Assembly: GCF_023718305.1 (NCBI RefSeq)
Contig: NZ_QEYO01000016.1
Span: forward strand, 52,747-116,746
From: Gramella sp. AN32
Lineage (GTDB): Bacteria > Bacteroidota > Bacteroidia > Flavobacteriales > Flavobacteriaceae
Length of the DNA stretch: 64,000 nucleotides
Direction of reading: 5' to 3'
In this document: one piece after another, positions 1 to 8,104 of the stretch
Layout of the letters: each line of letters begins with the position of its first letter
How positions within the stretch are numbered: the first letter of the stretch is position 1
Notes under the pieces: generated by a model
What the model saw: only the letters and a program-made list of their open reading frames with translations
Databases searched by the model: none
What the model was told of the DNA's origin: nothing
Position numbers and translations under genes: made by a program

Positions 1-817
1 ATTGGAAGCTGACCGAAAAGCGCTTATCATCAACTTAGGAGGAGGTGTGGTTACAGATCTTGGAGGATTCGTGGCCTCCGCATTTAAAAGAGGGATCGCC
101 TTCGTGAATATTCCCACTACGCTCCTATCTATGGTAGATGCCTCAGTTGGTGGGAAAACTGGTGTAGATCTGGGTAATTTGAAGAATCAGATAGGTTTTA
201 TCGTACAACCGGAAATGGTTTTGATCGATTCCGCTTATCTTGAAACTTTACCAACGGTAGAAATGAGAAGTGGTTTAGCCGAAATATTGAAGCATGGACT
301 TATCGCCGATGAAAACTACTGGGAGAAAGTTTCAGCATTAAAAGACTTACTACCGGAAGCATTAGATACTATTATAAAGGAATCTGTGGAAATCAAAAAG
401 AAAGTCGTGCAGAAAGATCCTTATGAAAGAAATATTCGAAAAACCTTAAATTATGGTCATACCTTAGGACATGCTATCGAATCTTATTTGCTAACGCATC
501 CCGAAAGGGAGAAACTTTTACATGGCGAGGCCATTGCTATTGGGATGATTTTGGAAACTTATATTTCAGCAAAGACTCAGGGGTTTCCGGAAGAAAAACT
601 GAAACGAATTTCAGCAATTATCAAAGATATGTACCAGTCGCATTTATTTTCAGAAAATGATATTGAGAAGATTCAGCAGTTGATGAAATATGATAAGAAG
701 AATGAACATGGAAAGATCCAGTTTGTACTTTTAAAAGACATAGGGGAACCCGTAATTGATTGCCAGGTATCTGAAGAATTGGTTAAGGAATCATTTCATT
801 ATTATTTAAATAATTAA
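1..817 (+). CDS. aroB: 3-dehydroquinate synthase, 5' truncated by window
   Basis: Converts DAHP to 3-dehydroquinate, the second step of the shikimate pathway, in the cytoplasm, using NAD and a divalent metal. About 271 residues are visible against a usual length of roughly 350, so the N-terminus lies left of the window; the reading frame starts at base 2. The glycine-rich NAD-binding stretch LGGGVVTDLGGFVAS and the substrate-site motif SVGGKTGVDL are present. The expected metal ligands are all visible: Glu in SGLAEILKHG, His in LNYGHTLGHAIES and His in LLHGEAIAIGM. Nothing looks degraded. The next gene, 88 bp downstream, has its own promoter-like sequence, so this is probably the end of its transcript. 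Confidence 0.97.
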   Translation, partial: LEADRKALIINLGGGVVTDLGGFVASAFKRGIAFVNIPTTLLSMVDASVGGKTGVDLGNLKNQIGFIVQPEMVLIDSAYLETLPTVEMRSGLAEILKHGLIADENYWEKVSALKDLLPEALDTIIKESVEIKKKVVQKDPYERNIRKTLNYGHTLGHAIESYLLTHPEREKLLHGEAIAIGMILETYISAKTQGFPEEKLKRISAIIKDMYQSHLFSENDIEKIQQLMKYDKKNEHGKIQFVLLKDIGEPVIDCQVSEELVKESFHYYLNN

Positions 818-855
818 GGATCGAAAAATTAAAATTCGAGATAAATAAATTAACC

Positions 856-888
856 TTTGCATCTGAATTGGTTTTTTATTTATACTTG
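856..888 (+). promoter_or_regulatory. candidate Bacteroidota promoter for 906 gene
   Basis: TTTG at 856-859 is followed after 21 bp by TATACTTG at 881-888, close to the Bacteroidota sigma-ABfr consensus TTTG-N19-21-TAnnTTTG. It lies 18 bp before the start codon at 906. Assigned by sequence match only. Confidence 0.5.
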
Positions 889-905
889 CATAAACCAAAT
901 TAACT

Positions 906-1217
906 ATGAAAAGAATAATCGTAGACTACAAAAAACTAACTCCGGAAATTCTTGGAATGTTAGTAGAAAAATATCCTGATGGATATGATGATGATCAAGT
1001 TATCGCATTTAAAAATGCTAAAAATGAATCGGTGGAAGCTGTTGAAGTTCGTACCGAGGACACCATTTATTTAGTAAAAGTGAGCACCAGGCTTGAAAAT
1101 TCTATGGCGAATTTTGACGAAGACGATTATGAAGATTCCGAATTTAATGATCCAATTGTAGATATTCCGGAAAAAGCTGATGAAGAGGAAATGGAAGATG
1201 AAGACCTTGATAAATAA
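906..1217 (+). CDS. conserved acidic hypothetical protein
   Basis: A 103-residue cytoplasmic protein with no signal peptide or membrane segment. The first ~75 residues look like a small folded domain (starts MKRIIVDYKKLTPEILGML, with YPDGYDDDQVIAFKNA in the middle). The C-terminal ~35 residues are almost entirely acidic (DEDDYEDSEF, then EEEMEDEDLDK). I recognise it only as a small protein of flavobacterial type seen near aroB; no function is known to me. It follows aroB on the same strand, has a promoter-like sequence just upstream and ends at a strong hairpin, so it may be monocistronic. Confidence 0.8.
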   Translation: MKRIIVDYKKLTPEILGMLVEKYPDGYDDDQVIAFKNAKNESVEAVEVRTEDTIYLVKVSTRLENSMANFDEDDYEDSEFNDPIVDIPEKADEEEMEDEDLDK

Positions 1218-1219
1218 AA

Positions 1220-1246
1220 AAAAGGAACGCGAAATGCGTTCCTTTT
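1220..1246. terminator. bidirectional terminator
   Basis: A perfect 11-bp inverted repeat (arm AAAAGGAACGC, loop GAAAT), T-rich on the plus side and with an A-run (T-run on minus) on the other side. It sits between two convergent genes and can serve both. Confidence 0.85.
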
Positions 1247-1270
1247 CCTTTTTCATAGCAATTTTTAATA

Positions 1271-1819
1271 TTAGGCATGTTGCAATTCATGCTTACCTTC
1301 TTTAATTTCTTCAATTACTTTTGCATTAAAGGCAGGTAAATCATCAGGATTTCTACTGGTAACAAAAGCTTCATCTACAACCACTTCTTTATCAATCCAA
1401 TAAGCCCCTGCATTTTCAAGGTCTTTTCTTAGGGTATGATAAGATGTCATCGTTCTACCCTTAACCACATCGGCATTGATCAACGTCCAGGCTGCATGAC
1501 AAATGGCTGCAACCGGTTTCTTTTGTTCAAAAAAATCACGAACGAATTTTAAAACATTTTCATCAGTTCTCAAATTATCCGGATTCATCACACCGCCGGG
1601 TAAAACCAGAGCGTTGTAATCTTTTGCAGTAACATCATCTAAAGTATAATCGACTGAATAATCTTCTCCCCAGTCGTCTTTAGCCCACGATTTAATAGAT
1701 CCCTTTTTTAAACTTACGATATCCACTTGGAAGCCTTCATTTTCCATAGCTTCTTTGGGTGATTTTAATTCGCTTTCTTCAAAACCGTTTGTAGCTAAAA
1801 TTGCAATTCTCTTTTCCAT
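1271..1819 (-). CDS. DJ-1/PfpI family (YhbO/YraA-like) protein
   Basis: A member of the type 1 glutamine-amidotransferase-like DJ-1/PfpI superfamily, whose close relatives (YhbO, PfpI) are described as stress-protective deglycase/protease-like proteins. The nucleophile elbow AICHAAW carries the catalytic Cys, the acidic partner is in TNGFEESEL, and VLPGGVMNPDNLR is the usual glycine-rich turn. I chose the Met that begins MEKRIAILATNGFEESE, giving 182 residues, because family members start right at this first beta strand; in-frame ATGs at 1831 and 1846 would add 4 or 9 residues. It stands alone, facing a shared terminator. The in vivo substrate cannot be told. Confidence 0.9.
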   Translation of the reverse strand: MEKRIAILATNGFEESELKSPKEAMENEGFQVDIVSLKKGSIKSWAKDDWGEDYSVDYTLDDVTAKDYNALVLPGGVMNPDNLRTDENVLKFVRDFFEQKKPVAAICHAAWTLINADVVKGRTMTSYHTLRKDLENAGAYWIDKEVVVDEAFVTSRNPDDLPAFNAKVIEEIKEGKHELQHA

Positions 1820-1916
1820 AATCTTTTTCATTTTTGATTCATTCAAAGATAAGGCAGAGGTACTCCGAAAAGTATTAAGAAGCTACTAAAATAAGGGCTT
1901 GTGGAGTTAAACTATC

Positions 1917-2921
1917 TTAAGAAGATGGTTGGGTTTCGTCATTATCATCGTCAAGATCTAAATGAGCCCTCAAACGGTCAACAATATGCTTTTCTTCTTT
2001 TAGCTGAACACGTCGTTGTTCCAATTTGGCCATTTCCTGATAGATAGCAGGTTCACCAAATCTATTGGGCTCTACTTTTTCCTTTTTAAACAGGGCATAT
2101 TGAACTACAAATTCAGCACCAAAAAATACGATTAAACAAGTATAGTAAACCCACAGTAGTATTAAAACCACTGAAGATGCGCCACCATAGACAGAAGCAG
2201 GTTTACTCTGGCCAAAATAGAAACTTAGAATAGATTCCCCAATTAGAAACAAAATCGTAGTAAGTGCAGCCCCCACAAAAGTTGTCCTAAATTTTATTTT
2301 AATATCGGGTAGCAATTTGAAGATCGCGGAAAACAGGATGGTGATAAATAAAAAGGAGAGGAAATAATTGAGGACAATAATAGGGAATTCAGACATATTG
2401 GGAAAAAACCGATCGATATTCATCGCAATAATTTTTACCAAAGCTGAAATTACCAATGCAATGAGTAGTAAAAAACCAATAACGAAGACCATTCCTAAGG
2501 AGATTGCCCTATCCAGTACCATTCGCCAAAAATTGGTTTGCTTGGCGGCAATATTCCAAATGTTATTCATGGCAATCTTAAGCTGGAAGAAAACCCCGGT
2601 CGCACCAAATATAAGCATGGCCAGACCAAAAATGATAGCCCAGGTAGAATCACTGGAAAGTGCGGCATTCTCAATCATAGACTGAATAGCTTCCGCAGAT
2701 TCCATTCCTATAAACTTGCCAATTTCACTGGTTAACCTGCCGGTTACGGCATCTCTTCCGAAGAAATACCCGGCAATACTCACCACGATAATAAGCAGCG
2801 AAGGCAGAGAGAATAAAGCGTAATACGCAATAGTTGCTGCCCTGGCGTAAGGCTCATTTTTATCCCAACTTATGTAGGTTTTTTTTAAGAGCTTAAAGAA
2901 AATTTTTAATGACTTCAGCAT
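1917..2921 (-). CDS. YihY/BrkB family inner-membrane protein
   Basis: A 334-residue integral membrane protein of the YihY/virulence factor BrkB family. It has about six hydrophobic helices between residues ~30 and 280, the family-typical YYALFSLPSLLIIVVSIAGYFFG near the N-terminus, ASVYGGASSVVLILLWVYYT in the second half, and a charged cytoplasmic tail (residues ~285-334). The family was once called RNase BN in error; a transport or envelope role is likely, but the substrate is unknown. Its ATG overlaps the stop codon of the DinB gene by one base (TAATG), so it is the last gene of a translationally coupled ppc-dinB-yihY operon. Confidence 0.92.
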   Translation of the reverse strand: MLKSLKIFFKLLKKTYISWDKNEPYARAATIAYYALFSLPSLLIIVVSIAGYFFGRDAVTGRLTSEIGKFIGMESAEAIQSMIENAALSSDSTWAIIFGLAMLIFGATGVFFQLKIAMNNIWNIAAKQTNFWRMVLDRAISLGMVFVIGFLLLIALVISALVKIIAMNIDRFFPNMSEFPIIVLNYFLSFLFITILFSAIFKLLPDIKIKFRTTFVGAALTTILFLIGESILSFYFGQSKPASVYGGASSVVLILLWVYYTCLIVFFGAEFVVQYALFKKEKVEPNRFGEPAIYQEMAKLEQRRVQLKEEKHIVDRLRAHLDLDDDNDETQPSS

Positions 2922-3439
2922 TATAAATATCTCTCCTTTATAATATTTCTATGATGTAAAGCGTGACCGCAAATAACAAAACCAATAGCCCCAGGTGTGG
3001 CATTATTTCCATTCATATTACCTCTGTTTTTCAGCATCACTCCATTAAAGTTACGGAATAAATATAGCCCGGAACTTCTTACATATTTAAATTCTTCAAT
3101 TAAATCTGAAGGATTTCGTTTATTGGCTTCAGAAAAATTTACATAAGAATTATGATCGTAACCCGGTAAGGAAGTTTGCTCTTTCCTGGCAATTGCCAAA
3201 GCACGATATTGAAATATCCTTTCAGTATCAATTAAATGCTGAAGGACTTCCAGGATTGTCCATTTATCTTCCGCATAACGATACTTCCATTTACCTTCCG
3301 GAATTTCCTGAAAGAAATCAATGACTTTTTCCTGATTGGAAACCAAAAGATCGTTTAATGATTCCTCCTTCTCATTTAAACGAATATAATCCCAATAAAA
3401 ATCACCAATTTCGTCCTGGGCTAGATCTTCTGCTTTCAT
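2921..3439 (-). CDS. DinB family protein
   Basis: A 172-residue four-helix-bundle protein of the DinB/YfiT type. These are metal-dependent proteins, several of which act as thiol-dependent transferases or damage-induced proteins of unknown role. The three expected metal-binding His positions are visible, in ILEVLQHLIDTE and in GHALHHRNIIKERYL near the C-terminus. Start and stop codons overlap both neighbours by one base (TAATG on each side), placing it in the middle of the ppc operon. The co-occurrence with PEP carboxylase says nothing specific about its substrate. Confidence 0.88.
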   Translation of the reverse strand: MKAEDLAQDEIGDFYWDYIRLNEKEESLNDLLVSNQEKVIDFFQEIPEGKWKYRYAEDKWTILEVLQHLIDTERIFQYRALAIARKEQTSLPGYDHNSYVNFSEANKRNPSDLIEEFKYVRSSGLYLFRNFNGVMLKNRGNMNGNNATPGAIGFVICGHALHHRNIIKERYL

Positions 3440-6018
3440 TATGCTGAATTTCGGCTGGCGTTAATGTTGCCATATAAGGATCTCGTCACCATTCGCTCAT
3501 AGATTCCCAGTTTTTCTTCATTCAAATCATCTTTACTTAATTCCTGAACCTTTCTAAGAGCATGCTGTTGTATGGTTAGTAGTGGCAAAACAATCCTTTC
3601 CCGGGCCTGTATGGAAGCCCTTCCTGCAGGTTGATTTTCCATAAGGTCTTTATATCCTGCTATTTTCAATAACAAAGCTTTTGTCCTCAAGAATTCTTCA
3701 TGGATAATTTGCCAAAATTTACCAAATTCAGGATCATCCTGCATATAAGCCGTTAATGGAAAGAAAGATTTGGTCATACTCATCATCGAGTTTTCCAAAA
3801 GGGTTTTAAAAAATTCAGAATTCAGATATAACTGTCTAACTTTTTCAAAATCCCCTTTTTCTTCTAATTTTTGAATGGCGGTTCCCACTCCAAAGAATCC
3901 CGGAACATTTTGTTTTAACTGGCTCCAGCTTCCCACGAAAGGAATTGCGCGAAGATCTGATAAATTCAGTTCAGCCGAATTATTCCTTTTAGAAGGCCTG
4001 CTTCCAATATTTGTATTTGCATAATACTTAAGCGTACTCATTTTTTCCAAATATGGAATAAATTTGGGATGCTTCTTAAAGTCGGAATATGCCTGATAAC
4101 TAATATCAGCCAGTTCGGTCATCGTTTCCCTATCCTCATCGCTTATAATATTTTTTCCTTCACTGAAGATTTCATTAGAAATTCCTGCACTAATCAATTG
4201 TTCCAGGTTATATCCGCAGGAATCTTTAGTCCCAAAGTTTGAACTAATCGTTTGTCCCTGTACTGTTAACTGTATTTCTTCATTTTCAATAGTAGGTCCC
4301 AGGGAAGCATAGAATTGGTGGGTTTTCCCTCCTCCACGAGCTGGTGGTCCTCCACGGCCGTCAAAAAAGACCACTTTAATTCCATATTCCCTTGAAATTT
4401 TGGTAAGTGATTCCTTGGCTTTATAAATACTCCAGTTCGCCATCAAATAACCACCATCCTTGGTTCCATCACTAAAGCCAAGCATGATTGATTGTTTATT
4501 CCCCCTTCTGTCTAAATGCTCACGATACACTTTATTTTTATAAAGTTGCTCCATGACCACATGAGCTTTTTGAAGATCTGGGACCGTTTCAAACAACGGA
4601 ATAACATCTACGGTAGGCTTTTCCCAGTCACACATCCTTATAAATGCAAATGGCTGTAAAACACCCTGAACACTCCCGCAGTTGCTAATAATGTATCGGT
4701 TTGCCCCTTTCTCCCCATTGGTTTGCTGAATCTCTTTCATCGCATATATAGACGACAAGGTAGATTTACCCATTCCTTCAGGCAATGATCCCACATCAAT
4801 TTTACCCTGCGCATGCGTAAGTGCATTCACCTGTGCTTCTTCATCAAGCTCTTTAAAATCTGCCGGCAGAAGATCTTCTGAATTTTGAGAAAGCTCAATC
4901 ACTTCCTCCAGAACTTCTAAATGCTTACTGCTATCCTGTCTAATATCCAGGGTAGCGAAATGATAGCCGAACAGATACAGTTTATTAAGAAGATCATCTA
5001 CTTCCTCCACAAAGAGTGATTGATGTTTTTCTTCTAATACTGTACGAACATCTTTTAATTTCTGCTTGAAATCTTCCAGACTTAATTTTATCCTTCCAGA
5101 TTGTGAAACGGCAGAATAATAAATATCGTTTTCAATTTCAGACATAGTGTCCTGAAGTCCACGGAAGGTTAATCTTCTTTTCAGTTTTCTAACATCGCGA
5201 TAATAGTTGAGCAGGATAGTTCTTCTTAATCGTTCTGCAACTTTTAAAGTAATTTCAGTGGTCACAAAAGGATTTCCATCCCGATCACCTCCAGGCCAAA
5301 AACCTAAGCTGATTACTTCATTTCCAATATCTTCCCCATCAAAAACATTCTGCTGAATGTAATTATGAATCTTACTTGCACTCTGATAAAATACATTTTC
5401 AAAATACCAGATCAGGGATACCGCTTCATCATAAGGAGTTGGCTTTTCTTTATTAAAAAACGGTGTCTTTCCTAATTGCGCTAGTAACAACCGAATTTTA
5501 ATCAGGTCATTCTTTTGGATCGCTTTATCCAAATCTGTGATTATCCCTAATACAGATCCTGGATAAAATTGTGTGGGATGAGCGGTAAGCGTAGGGCGTA
5601 CACTAAACCTTTTTAAAAATTCCTGCAACTCCCCCAATTTTTGTTTTGCTTCGGCTTCTTCCTTTACATTCCGTAAGGTTCCACGACCTTCCATATTATT
5701 TACGATGGGAAAAGAAGCATCTTCAATAGCATCAAATAAAACCACCTGTCTTTCGATATATTGGATAAATCTAAAGAGCAAGTCTATTTTTTCTTCTTCT
5801 GAAGGCTTTTCCCCATATTTATCAAAGAAGCGTTCTACGATTTCTGAAGGATTCTTATTCATTTGAAAACCTTTCTCACAAATCTCCTGAAACAAAGGCA
5901 GTAATGCTCCCGTTTTTTTGATTTCAGTATAAGGTAAGGTTAGAAAAATGCTGTTATAGACATCATACTTGGCAAGTACATTGTCATTAAATCGGTCTAA
6001 TTTTGGTTCTCTGTTCAT
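3439..6018 (-). CDS. ppc: phosphoenolpyruvate carboxylase (divergent Bacteroidota type)
   Basis: Carboxylates PEP with bicarbonate to oxaloacetate, replenishing the TCA cycle. It has 859 residues against 883 in E. coli. Visible motifs are TAHPTQ (catalytic His147), GFWPGGDRDGNPFV, GRGGPPARGGG with both expected arginines, and GSRPSKR followed by LRAIPFVGSWSQ. Two family-level differences stand out. The loop that reads FHGRGG in E. coli reads FDGRGG here (Asp553 for His579), and the normally near-invariant C-terminal NTG is NSA. The residues around these sites are intact, so I call an active or altered enzyme rather than a pseudogene. It is the first gene of the operon; a terminator of the upstream regulator gene precedes it. 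Confidence 0.95.
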   Translation of the reverse strand: MNREPKLDRFNDNVLAKYDVYNSIFLTLPYTEIKKTGALLPLFQEICEKGFQMNKNPSEIVERFFDKYGEKPSEEEKIDLLFRFIQYIERQVVLFDAIEDASFPIVNNMEGRGTLRNVKEEAEAKQKLGELQEFLKRFSVRPTLTAHPTQFYPGSVLGIITDLDKAIQKNDLIKIRLLLAQLGKTPFFNKEKPTPYDEAVSLIWYFENVFYQSASKIHNYIQQNVFDGEDIGNEVISLGFWPGGDRDGNPFVTTEITLKVAERLRRTILLNYYRDVRKLKRRLTFRGLQDTMSEIENDIYYSAVSQSGRIKLSLEDFKQKLKDVRTVLEEKHQSLFVEEVDDLLNKLYLFGYHFATLDIRQDSSKHLEVLEEVIELSQNSEDLLPADFKELDEEAQVNALTHAQGKIDVGSLPEGMGKSTLSSIYAMKEIQQTNGEKGANRYIISNCGSVQGVLQPFAFIRMCDWEKPTVDVIPLFETVPDLQKAHVVMEQLYKNKVYREHLDRRGNKQSIMLGFSDGTKDGGYLMANWSIYKAKESLTKISREYGIKVVFFDGRGGPPARGGGKTHQFYASLGPTIENEEIQLTVQGQTISSNFGTKDSCGYNLEQLISAGISNEIFSEGKNIISDEDRETMTELADISYQAYSDFKKHPKFIPYLEKMSTLKYYANTNIGSRPSKRNNSAELNLSDLRAIPFVGSWSQLKQNVPGFFGVGTAIQKLEEKGDFEKVRQLYLNSEFFKTLLENSMMSMTKSFFPLTAYMQDDPEFGKFWQIIHEEFLRTKALLLKIAGYKDLMENQPAGRASIQARERIVLPLLTIQQHALRKVQELSKDDLNEEKLGIYERMVTRSLYGNINASRNSA

Positions 6019-6046
6019 AAATTATGTTTCGAGGTGGTTAATTTTT

Positions 6047-6083
6047 ATAAAAAAACCCTTTAAACCTGGCAGCTTAAAGGGTT
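6047..6083 (-). terminator. terminator of Lrp/AsnC gene
   Basis: A 10-bp perfect inverted repeat (6054-6063 AACCCTTTAA with 6074-6083). On the minus strand the hairpin is followed by a run of T. It separates the regulator from ppc. Confidence 0.85.
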
Positions 6084-6104
6084 ATGAAAATAAGTTCAAG
6101 CTGC

Positions 6105-6584
6105 CTACATTTCTTTAAAAATAGAATGCATCAGGCGTTTTTTATCATTAATACTTTCTTCCATAGAGATCATAGTTTCAGTACGGTAAACGCCTTCAAT
6201 ATCATCTAACTGAAAAATAATTTCTTTCGCATGTTGGGTATTTCTCGCACGAATTTTACAGAATACATTGAATTTACCAGTAGTCACATGGGCTACCGTA
6301 ACAAAAGGAATTTCATTGATTCTTTCTAAAACAAATTTCGTTTGTGAAGTATTCTGAAGAAAAACTCCTACGTATGCAATAAAAGCATAACCAAGTTTTT
6401 TATAATCCAAGGTTAATGAAGAACCGATAATAATTCCCGCTTCTTCCATTTTCTTTACGCGAACATGAACAGTTCCCGCTGAAATGAGTAATTTCTTTGC
6501 AATATCCGTAAAAGGTGTACGGGTATTTTCAATCAACATATCAAGAATCTGATGATCTGTTTCGTCTAATTTAAACTTGGCCAT
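6105..6584 (-). CDS. Lrp/AsnC family transcriptional regulator
   Basis: A 159-residue feast/famine regulator. The N-terminal winged helix-turn-helix spans about residues 5-65 (DHQILDMLIENTRTPFTDIA, then LLISAGTVHVRVKKMEEAG), and the C-terminal RAM/AsnC ligand domain about 70-150 (YKKLGYAFIAYVGV, VAHVTTGKFNVFCKI). The ATG at 6584 is preferred over the upstream one at 6614 because it directly precedes the HTH, as in family members (MAKFKLDE). Such proteins sense amino acids, but the ligand cannot be read from sequence. It lies upstream of ppc but is separated from it by a terminator. Confidence 0.93.
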   Translation of the reverse strand: MAKFKLDETDHQILDMLIENTRTPFTDIAKKLLISAGTVHVRVKKMEEAGIIIGSSLTLDYKKLGYAFIAYVGVFLQNTSQTKFVLERINEIPFVTVAHVTTGKFNVFCKIRARNTQHAKEIIFQLDDIEGVYRTETMISMEESINDKKRLMHSIFKEM

Positions 6585-6645
6585 TTTTAAAAGCTGTTTT
6601 TTAATGAAGTTCAAAATTAATACAAAATCATTGAATATTTAATAA

Positions 6646-7824
6646 TTAATTGGATAATTCTGCCGGAAATAAATCTAAATCTTCACTATTTATGACAATT
6701 TTATTAACTATAACGTTTTCGATAATTTTATCTTCGGTGATAATCTGGACATTATCAGTTTCTGCATTAATTTCAAGATGGCCATACTTTAGGAGGTCAT
6801 TTTCTATTGAATCTATAACCGGAACGAATTTTATCTGATTATTTTTCAATTCTTCCCTAAACTGAATGGAGATATCTTTTCTCTTGCCTTTGAGCTCATA
6901 ATTTCTGATTAATATATCATTAAACAGTTTTGCATTTTCAGGAATTTCAAAATATTTTTTATAATCTTTTTTTAGATCTGAATTTTGAGCGATTTTAAAC
7001 AAACAGGTTATAATTGCTTTAAAAACATATTTCCTGGTTTCCTCCCGGGAGTAATCTTTCGGAAAATGTCCGGCTTCAAATAAGATGGTAGGCGTATTCA
7101 GGCTTTGAAAAGTATCACCCGCGCAATTTATATTAAAGGCATCATCATATCTACCCACTTTTCCCGGGATCCATTTTTGAAGTTCTGCATTGATGCTGGC
7201 TATTAAACCCATACTTGCTTTTCTGCTTTCATCAATCGAACGCTCTTCATTCCTGGATGGTGTTAAAAAAGATAATGTAGCTGGCTCTTTTTTATCTCCC
7301 GCACTAAAGATGGTGCGCTGATCGTGAAGATTAAGACAGAAATCAGGTTGAATTTTATGATATTGTTCTTTAAGAATCACGCTTTCCGGCTGACTTAATT
7401 CCTGAAGGTCTCGGTTCAGGTCGATCTTGTTTGCATTGAAACGGGTATAATTTTTAGCCCCATCTGGATTAAGAATAGGGATGACATATATAATGATAGA
7501 TTTTTTTAAAAATTCTACCAGCTTATTTTTCGGTTCTAGATTGAAAAAATTAAAAAGATCAAAAACGGCTTTGGTGGTCGTAGCTTCATTTCCGTGCATT
7601 TGTGACCAGGCCAGAATTTTAATATTTCCCTCTCCAAATTGAATTCTGAAAATAGATTCCTTCTCAACAGAGTTTCCAATTTCAATTTTTTGAAAGGAAT
7701 CATCTAAGCAATTCAGAAATTTTTTAAGATGCCCCGCATGCAAATGTCTGCCTTTGATACCAGAATATTTTTGCGTTAAATAAGCCTCTTCTGAAATAAA
7801 TTTTTCAAGATTTAAAGTATCCAT
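6646..7824 (-). CDS. M14 family zinc carboxypeptidase-like protein
   Basis: A 392-residue protein of the M14 (carboxypeptidase A/succinylglutamate desuccinylase) clan. The zinc-binding HxxE is in SQMHGNEATT, the third ligand His in CLNLHDQRT, the substrate-binding Arg in NANKIDLNRDLQ and the general-base Glu in TILFEAGHFP. No signal peptide is evident, so a cytoplasmic peptidase or amidohydrolase is likely. I chose the ATG at 7824 (MDTLNLEKF); ATGs at 7842 and 7866 lie within palindromic sequence and would add an unlikely MF-rich leader. It is divergent from the XRE gene, with candidate operators overlapping the region just upstream of its start. Confidence 0.88.
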   Translation of the reverse strand: MDTLNLEKFISEEAYLTQKYSGIKGRHLHAGHLKKFLNCLDDSFQKIEIGNSVEKESIFRIQFGEGNIKILAWSQMHGNEATTTKAVFDLFNFFNLEPKNKLVEFLKKSIIIYVIPILNPDGAKNYTRFNANKIDLNRDLQELSQPESVILKEQYHKIQPDFCLNLHDQRTIFSAGDKKEPATLSFLTPSRNEERSIDESRKASMGLIASINAELQKWIPGKVGRYDDAFNINCAGDTFQSLNTPTILFEAGHFPKDYSREETRKYVFKAIITCLFKIAQNSDLKKDYKKYFEIPENAKLFNDILIRNYELKGKRKDISIQFREELKNNQIKFVPVIDSIENDLLKYGHLEINAETDNVQIITEDKIIENVIVNKIVINSEDLDLFPAELSN

Positions 7825-7840
7825 GTTTACAAAATTAAAC
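7825..7840. promoter_or_regulatory. imperfect operator-like inverted repeat
   Basis: GTTTA at 7825-7829 and TAAAC at 7836-7840 form a short inverted repeat directly against the M14 start codon, resembling a weakened copy of the TTTACAATTGTAAA palindrome nearby. On the minus strand the stretch contains TAATTTTG, matching the -7 element TAnnTTTG. Confidence 0.35.
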
Positions 7841-7849
7841 ATCTTAAAT

Positions 7850-7863
7850 TTTACAATTGTAAA
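7850..7863. promoter_or_regulatory. candidate operator 1 (perfect 14-bp palindrome)
   Basis: TTTACAATTGTAAA is a perfect palindrome. It lies 26 bp upstream of the M14 start codon. It shares its core ACAATTGT with two further sites in this spacer and is likely bound by a dimeric regulator, most simply the XRE protein encoded at 8105. Confidence 0.6.
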
Positions 7864-7885
7864 CATTTAAAAATACTTTATTCTT

Positions 7886-7900
7886 ACACAATTGTAAACA
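7886..7900. promoter_or_regulatory. candidate operator 2
   Basis: The core ACAATTGT at 7888-7895 is followed by AAACA exactly as in operator 1. The left flank is less symmetric. Confidence 0.5.
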
Positions 7901-7984
7901 GAAATAGTTCAAATAAGATTATGAATTTTGGAAATAATCCAACTGATTAAAAATTGTAAGTTAAATAATTGTATTTTAGTATTT

Positions 7985-7992
7985 TATATTTG
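7985..7992 (+). promoter_or_regulatory. candidate -7 element for XRE gene
   Basis: TATATTTG is a perfect match to TAnnTTTG, but no TTTG stands at the usual distance upstream, so the promoter may be weak or activator dependent. It would give a leader of about 100 bases containing operator 3. Confidence 0.35.
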
Positions 7993-8063
7993 TTTATATG
8001 AAGTAAAAGATACAGTTATTCATTTGAGATATTCTTTAATATACATAAAAAAATAAATTATAA

Positions 8064-8075
8064 TTACAATTGTAA
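8064..8075. promoter_or_regulatory. candidate operator 3 (perfect 12-bp palindrome)
   Basis: TTACAATTGTAA is a perfect palindrome 29 bp before the XRE start codon. A fourth, imperfect copy (CACAATGGTAAACA, 8101-8114) overlaps the start codon itself. This arrangement fits autoregulation. Confidence 0.6.
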
Positions 8076-8104
8076 CAAGGGAATTTGCTATTTTAGATTT
8101 CACA

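Noticed and set aside
2368..2735. Open frames on the plus strand inside the YihY gene
   Set aside because: Antisense shadows of a well-supported gene, with no independent features.
6585..6614. Ten-residue N-terminal extension of the Lrp/AsnC regulator
   Set aside because: Family members start at the MAKFKLDE-like position; the extension is Lys-rich noise upstream of the HTH.
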